NCBI GenBank assembly: GCA_020718125.1
Contig: DYDC01000023.1
Span: 1 to 16,747, forward strand
DNA length: 16,747 bases
Reading direction: 5' to 3'
Source: Methylacidiphilum sp.
GTDB taxonomy: Bacteria; Verrucomicrobiota; Verrucomicrobiia; CAIQCK01
The position numbers and the translations under genes were made by a program. How positions within the stretch are numbered: position 1 is the stretch's first letter; every line of letters starts with the position of its first letter. The notes under the pieces are model-generated. The model was not told the origin of the DNA and did no database searches. It worked only from the letters and a program-made list of their open reading frames with translations. Below are positions 14,135 to 16,747 of this stretch, one piece after another.

Positions 14135-14582
14135 TCACATCTGGAAGATCGCCTTGGTCATCTCGACCCAACGCTTGAGCCGCGACCGGTCGCCGCTGGT
14201 GGTGTAAACGTCGCGGAAGAGAATCTCCAGATTGCAGTCGCGGGTGGCCGCGCCGGTAGTAAGGCTCGATGACGAGGTCGTCGCCCAGTTCCTCGGCCTG
14301 GCGCGGCGTGATCCGCATGTTCTTCTCCACGCTCCGCAGGAACGGGTCTTCGCACATCACCTCGCTGTCGGCCACATAGCCGTCAATCCAAGCCGTCTTG
14401 AAGAGGATCACGGGCCGTTCGGCCTTGAGGTCGTGGGCCGCCTTCTACGGACGCTTGCGTTCCACCATGACCGGCAGGGATGCGAACTCCATCCACTTCG
14501 CGGCCAGTCCCCGGATGATGTCGCGGTCTTTCTTGGAGATCACGTGTGCTCTCACTCCATTTGCAGAAACTTCCACCGTCAT
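14135..14582 (-). pseudogene. Decayed UroD-like (uroporphyrinogen decarboxylase family / corrinoid methyltransferase-like) gene
   Basis: The minus strand starts with an ATG at 14582 and reads SKKDRDIIRGLAAKW and ASLPVMVERKRP, then meets a TAG at 14447-14445 where relatives usually have a tryptophan. The same frame resumes with HDLKAERPVILFKTAWIDG and EDPFLRSVEKNMRITP, ending near EPYYR (about 14255). At that point homology jumps to another frame, which gives the family's C-terminal end, TRDCNLEILFRDVYTTSGD and LKRWVEMTKAIFQM, stopping at 14135. About 130 of the 350 or so residues remain, so the gene carries a nonsense codon, a large internal deletion and a frameshift. The family is from pattern memory (UroD-like proteins of unknown substrate); the broken state is clear. 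Confidence 0.75.
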
Positions 14583-14710
14583 GCCCAACGCCGCGCAGCC
14601 TACGCCGCCGCCGTTTCTCGAACCAGCAGAAATCTGGTGGCGGCCGGTGGCGGCCGGCGGCCCGGAGGGCTTGTCATGCTGGCTGAAGCCCGCTAAGTTC
14701 CCCGCGACTT

Positions 14711-14938
14711 ATGCCGATCTACGAATACATCTGTAAGGACTGTGACAAACATTTTGACGTGCTGGTGCGCGGCTCGGAGACGCCCGTGTGCCCGTCGTGC
14801 AAGAGCAAGAAGCTGGAGAAGCAACCCTCCACGTTCGCCGTGAGCAGCGCAGGCGGTTCGTCTGGAGGCGACCTGCCCGAGGCGTGTCGCTCGTGCAGCA
14901 ATCCCGCCGGCCCCGGCGCGTGTGGGATGCGGCCGTAG
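14711..14938 (+). CDS. FmdB-family zinc ribbon protein
   Basis: The 75-residue protein begins MPIYEYICKDCDKHFDVLV, the classic opening of FmdB-type zinc ribbons, with C8/C11 and C27/C30 (VCPSC) as the four ligands. A serine/glycine-rich linker and a C-terminal cysteine cluster (CRSC, ACGM) follow, as is common in the family. The name comes from a proposed regulator of formamidase in Methylophilus; the general role is not established, though it probably binds nucleic acid or protein. The ATG at 14711 has no clear Shine-Dalgarno sequence. It is divergent from the UroD-like pseudogene. A separate promoter seems to serve the next gene, so operon membership is unclear. Confidence 0.9.
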   Translation: MPIYEYICKDCDKHFDVLVRGSETPVCPSCKSKKLEKQPSTFAVSSAGGSSGGDLPEACRSCSNPAGPGACGMRP

Positions 14939-14998
14939 GGGGCCCCTCCACAAGGAAGCCCGGCGACACACGGCCCCTCCATTAGCCGCTCAAAAGCC

Positions 14999-15027
14999 TT
15001 GGCAAGTCATGCGGGCTTCATTAGAGT
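14999..15027 (+). promoter_or_regulatory. Possible promoter of the small basic protein / RmlD-like pair
   Basis: TTGGCA (14999-15004) is followed after 17 bp by TAGAGT (15022-15027) and CCCG. The predicted transcript start, about 15034, is only a few bases from the ATG at 15038, which would give a nearly leaderless message. Confidence 0.4.
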
Positions 15028-15037
15028 CCCGAGCCCT

Positions 15038-15157
15038 ATGGGTCAGCAATACAACAAGGTCATCAAACGTCGTCGCCGCCAGGCTTATCTCAAACGCAAG
15101 AAGGCCACCGCCAAACAGGCCACGGCCGCCAAGGCTCCGTCCGCCGCGAAGGAGTGA
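15038..15157 (+). CDS. Very small basic protein (39 residues)
   Basis: The ATG at 15038 opens a 39-codon frame beginning MGQQYNKVIKRRRRQAYLKR and continuing with lysine/alanine-rich sequence to a TGA at 15155-15157. About 15 of its residues are Lys or Arg, with one acidic residue at the end, so the protein should bind nucleic acid, perhaps rRNA, as tiny Thx-like ribosomal proteins do. That is inference; I do not recognise a named family. Support for a real gene is the promoter-like sequence just upstream, the composition, and the GTGA overlap by which its stop shares bases with the start of the RmlD-like gene. Such short genes are easily missed by gene callers. Confidence 0.7.
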   Translation: MGQQYNKVIKRRRRQAYLKRKKATAKQATAAKAPSAAKE

Positions 15158-16050
15158 AGCGGGTCCTCATCACGGGCGCCAGCGGTCTGGTTGGCTCGCA
15201 TCTGATGCGGCAGGCGGCGGGCCGGCTCGACACGCTCGGCGCGTTCCAGAGTTTCGAACCGCGCGGTCTGCCCGGCCGGTTCGTGCGGGTGGACCTCACC
15301 GATCCGACCGCAGCGGCGGGGCTGGCGGCTTCGTTCCGTCCCGATGTGATCATCCACTGCGCCGCGATGGCGGACTCCGACCGTTGCCAGGCCGAGCCGG
15401 CCCTGGCGCGCCGGCTGAACGTGGACACAACACGCATCCTCGCGCGGCGCGCGCAGCAGGCCGGCGCGAAGCTTGTGTTTCTCTCCACCGACATCATCTT
15501 CGATGGGCGCAAAGGCGCGCCCTACGTGGAGGAAGACGCGCCGAACCCGCTCAGTTTCTACGCGGAAACGAAAGTGGAGGCGGAGAATGTGGTGCGCGGG
15601 GAATGTGAGCGGTCGGTGATTGTCCGCACGTCATTGATCTACGGTCCCAGCCCGCGCGGCGACCGCGGGATTGACGAGCGGCTGGGCATCGCCATCCGCG
15701 CCGGCCGGCCGCTCCGGTTGTTCGCGGACGAATTCCGCGCGCCGATGAGCGCCGCCAATCTTGCCGATGCGGTCCTCGAACTGGCCGGGTCGCCGCACAC
15801 GGGCACGTATCACATGGCAGGCGCTGAATGCCTGAGCCGGCACGAGATCGGATTGACCATCACCCGGCACTACGGCTGGCCGACGGACACCATCCAGGCA
15901 ACGCGCGCGGCCGACGCGCCGATGAACCCGCCGCGGCCCACCAAGCTGGTATTGGACACGAGCAAGGCGCGGGCGGTGTTGACGACGAAACTGCTCGGCC
16001 TGCGCGAAGGGCTGAAAGCGCCCGGGACGGGCGTGGTTTCAGGGAGCTAG
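15154..16050 (+). CDS. RmlD-like extended short-chain dehydrogenase/reductase
   Basis: The 298-residue cytoplasmic protein has the N-terminal nucleotide-binding motif ITGASGLVG (residues 6-14), an acidic DLT following the second strand region, IIHCAAMADSDRCQ, and the catalytic set: T112 in FLSTDIIFDG with Y136 and K140 in YAETK. The FDG-KGAPYVEEDAPNPLSFYAETK pattern is that of dTDP-4-dehydrorhamnose reductase (RmlD) and the SAM-synthetase regulatory subunit MAT2B-like group. No rmlABC genes are nearby, so the substrate is uncertain. It starts at the GTG at 15154, which overlaps the stop codon of the 39-residue protein (GTGA), with AAGGAG immediately before it. It ends tail-to-tail with the next gene, sharing a CTAG. 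Confidence 0.85.
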   Translation: MKRVLITGASGLVGSHLMRQAAGRLDTLGAFQSFEPRGLPGRFVRVDLTDPTAAAGLAASFRPDVIIHCAAMADSDRCQAEPALARRLNVDTTRILARRAQQAGAKLVFLSTDIIFDGRKGAPYVEEDAPNPLSFYAETKVEAENVVRGECERSVIVRTSLIYGPSPRGDRGIDERLGIAIRAGRPLRLFADEFRAPMSAANLADAVLELAGSPHTGTYHMAGAECLSRHEIGLTITRHYGWPTDTIQATRAADAPMNPPRPTKLVLDTSKARAVLTTKLLGLREGLKAPGTGVVSGS

Positions 16051-16553
16051 CGGCCCACGGGCTTGTTGATGTTCTCCGGTGTTGGCGCGATGGTGGGCGC
16101 CTTGAAGCGGCCGGGTTGCTTCAGCTTGTCAATCTTCTCCTGCAGCTTGGCTTCTATCTTTGTCGGCAGACGGGTCGTTTCGTAAGTCTTTCCGCTCTCG
16201 GCGGCCGTCTTGGTCCCGAATAACCGCTGCCACCAACTCTTGGGCTTGGGCGATTCAAAGCTCTTCGTGGCGTAGTTCTTTCCCGCCATCGAACTGCTGC
16301 TGGTGGTGAACTCCTTGTCCGGGGCGGCTTTGGTCGAAAATTCCTTTGCCGTGAATGGCTTGGTCTCAAACGTCTTCGTCGTCGCGCTTTTGGCGCCAAA
16401 CGACTTGGAGTTGAATGCTTTGTCGCTGTAGGTGGATTTCTTCTTCAGCAGGTCTTGCGGCTTGACCGTGTTGTCCTGGAAATAATAGCGAGGCGGGTCC
16501 TGGGCCAATGCCGGCAACGCGACCGCAACGAGCATGACAGAAATCCACTTCAC
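16047..16553 (-). CDS. Secreted protein with tandem K-x-F-x-T pentapeptides
   Basis: This 168-residue protein is not recognised. It has a signal peptide (MKWISVMLVAVALPALA) and a predicted cut before Q18. From residue 45 to 84 lysine recurs every fifth residue eight times (45, 50, 55, 60, 65, 70, 75, 80), with Phe two residues later in six units and usually Ser or Thr at the fifth place. Two looser units follow at 92 and 97. A WWQRLFG segment comes next, then a lysine-rich, probably coiled-coil stretch (KIEAKLQEKIDKLKQ) and a proline-rich end. The start is a GTG at 16553 without a clear ribosome site. Its TAG (16047-16049) and the RmlD-like TAG (16048-16050) lie in the same CTAG. It is probably an envelope or surface protein; function unknown. 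Confidence 0.65.
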   Translation of the reverse strand: MKWISVMLVAVALPALAQDPPRYYFQDNTVKPQDLLKKKSTYSDKAFNSKSFGAKSATTKTFETKPFTAKEFSTKAAPDKEFTTSSSSMAGKNYATKSFESPKPKSWWQRLFGTKTAAESGKTYETTRLPTKIEAKLQEKIDKLKQPGRFKAPTIAPTPENINKPVGR

Positions 16554-16647
16554 GACGCCAGCGTAGGACGAAGGCCGGACAGAATCAACCGTTTACTCAT
16601 CCGTTGCCTTCAAGGGCACCTCCGGCAACTCTTTGCTGGCGCAGCGG

Positions 16648-16719
16648 CGTTGTAGGCCGCTTCTGCGAAGCGGCGAATTTATCAAGAGTTTCGCCAACTC
16701 GCAGAGTCGGCCTACAACG
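16648..16719. repeat. Nested hairpin (palindromic intergenic) repeat
   Basis: Arms 16648-16677 and 16690-16719 are reverse complements at 25 of 30 positions, both tipped by CGTTGTAGGCCG. Inside the left arm is a perfect 8-bp hairpin (16656-16663 with 16667-16674, loop TGC); inside the right arm is a 7-bp hairpin with one mismatch (16694-16700 with 16704-16710, loop GCA). The layout suggests a dispersed REP/MITE-like element. No gene is seen in the surrounding 16554-16747. Confidence 0.8.
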
Positions 16720-16747
16720 AATTTCATCTGGCGAATAGTTACCGGAG

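Overview
The window looks like chromosome from a GC-rich Gram-negative bacterium, most likely a member of Verrucomicrobiota (Pedosphaera/Limisphaera-like). This assignment is inference. It rests on the base composition, the mix of gene families (a TMTC-type membrane/TPR glycosyltransferase, an FmdB zinc ribbon, a membrane-anchored squalene-cyclase-fold protein, a conserved-looking HNH protein, a tiny very basic protein) and weak Shine-Dalgarno sequences. No rRNA, tRNA or CRISPR array was seen.

Layout. (1) 1-1118 is an accessory patch. It holds a perfect 19-bp inverted repeat, a transposase fragment, a fragment of an AbiEii-like nucleotidyltransferase, a displaced 60-bp copy of the accA 3' end, and an intact MazE/MazF-like toxin-antitoxin pair. 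(2) 1189-6452 is a core block of two divergent operons. The minus arm reads kinase-like protein, LysM/L,D-transpeptidase, accA, perhaps running on into the toxin-antitoxin pair. The plus arm reads CPBP protease, comF, accD. The two carboxyltransferase subunits of acetyl-CoA carboxylase therefore sit on opposite arms of one 67-bp promoter region. (3) 6496-9584 has a large TMTC-like glycosyltransferase diverging from a small lipoprotein that resembles a stand-alone SecD periplasmic domain. (4) 9611-10511 is the most unusual unit: an orphan PaaX-type regulator gene placed exactly between two copies of a 32-bp sequence centred on a perfect palindrome, the first copy extending to a perfect 40-bp palindrome. 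(5) 10704-14034 has an HNH protein with a strong promoter and a terminator, a LolA-like secreted protein, and a convergent squalene-cyclase-fold protein. (6) 14135-16747 has a decayed UroD-like pseudogene, an FmdB zinc ribbon, a 39-residue basic protein coupled to an RmlD-like reductase, a secreted protein with tandem K-x-F-x-T pentapeptides, and a nested hairpin repeat.

How the genes work together. AccA and AccD form the carboxyltransferase that makes malonyl-CoA for lipids. The L,D-transpeptidase acts on peptidoglycan, and the LolA-like and SecD-like proteins point to the envelope, so the centre of the window is largely envelope and lipid housekeeping. Accessory DNA has entered at three places: downstream of accA, between the lipoprotein and HNH genes, and perhaps at the right edge.

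Gene-free stretches longer than about 300 bases: none once the debris at 1-600 is counted. The gaps 10512-10703, 14583-14710 and 16554-16647 show nothing recognisable.
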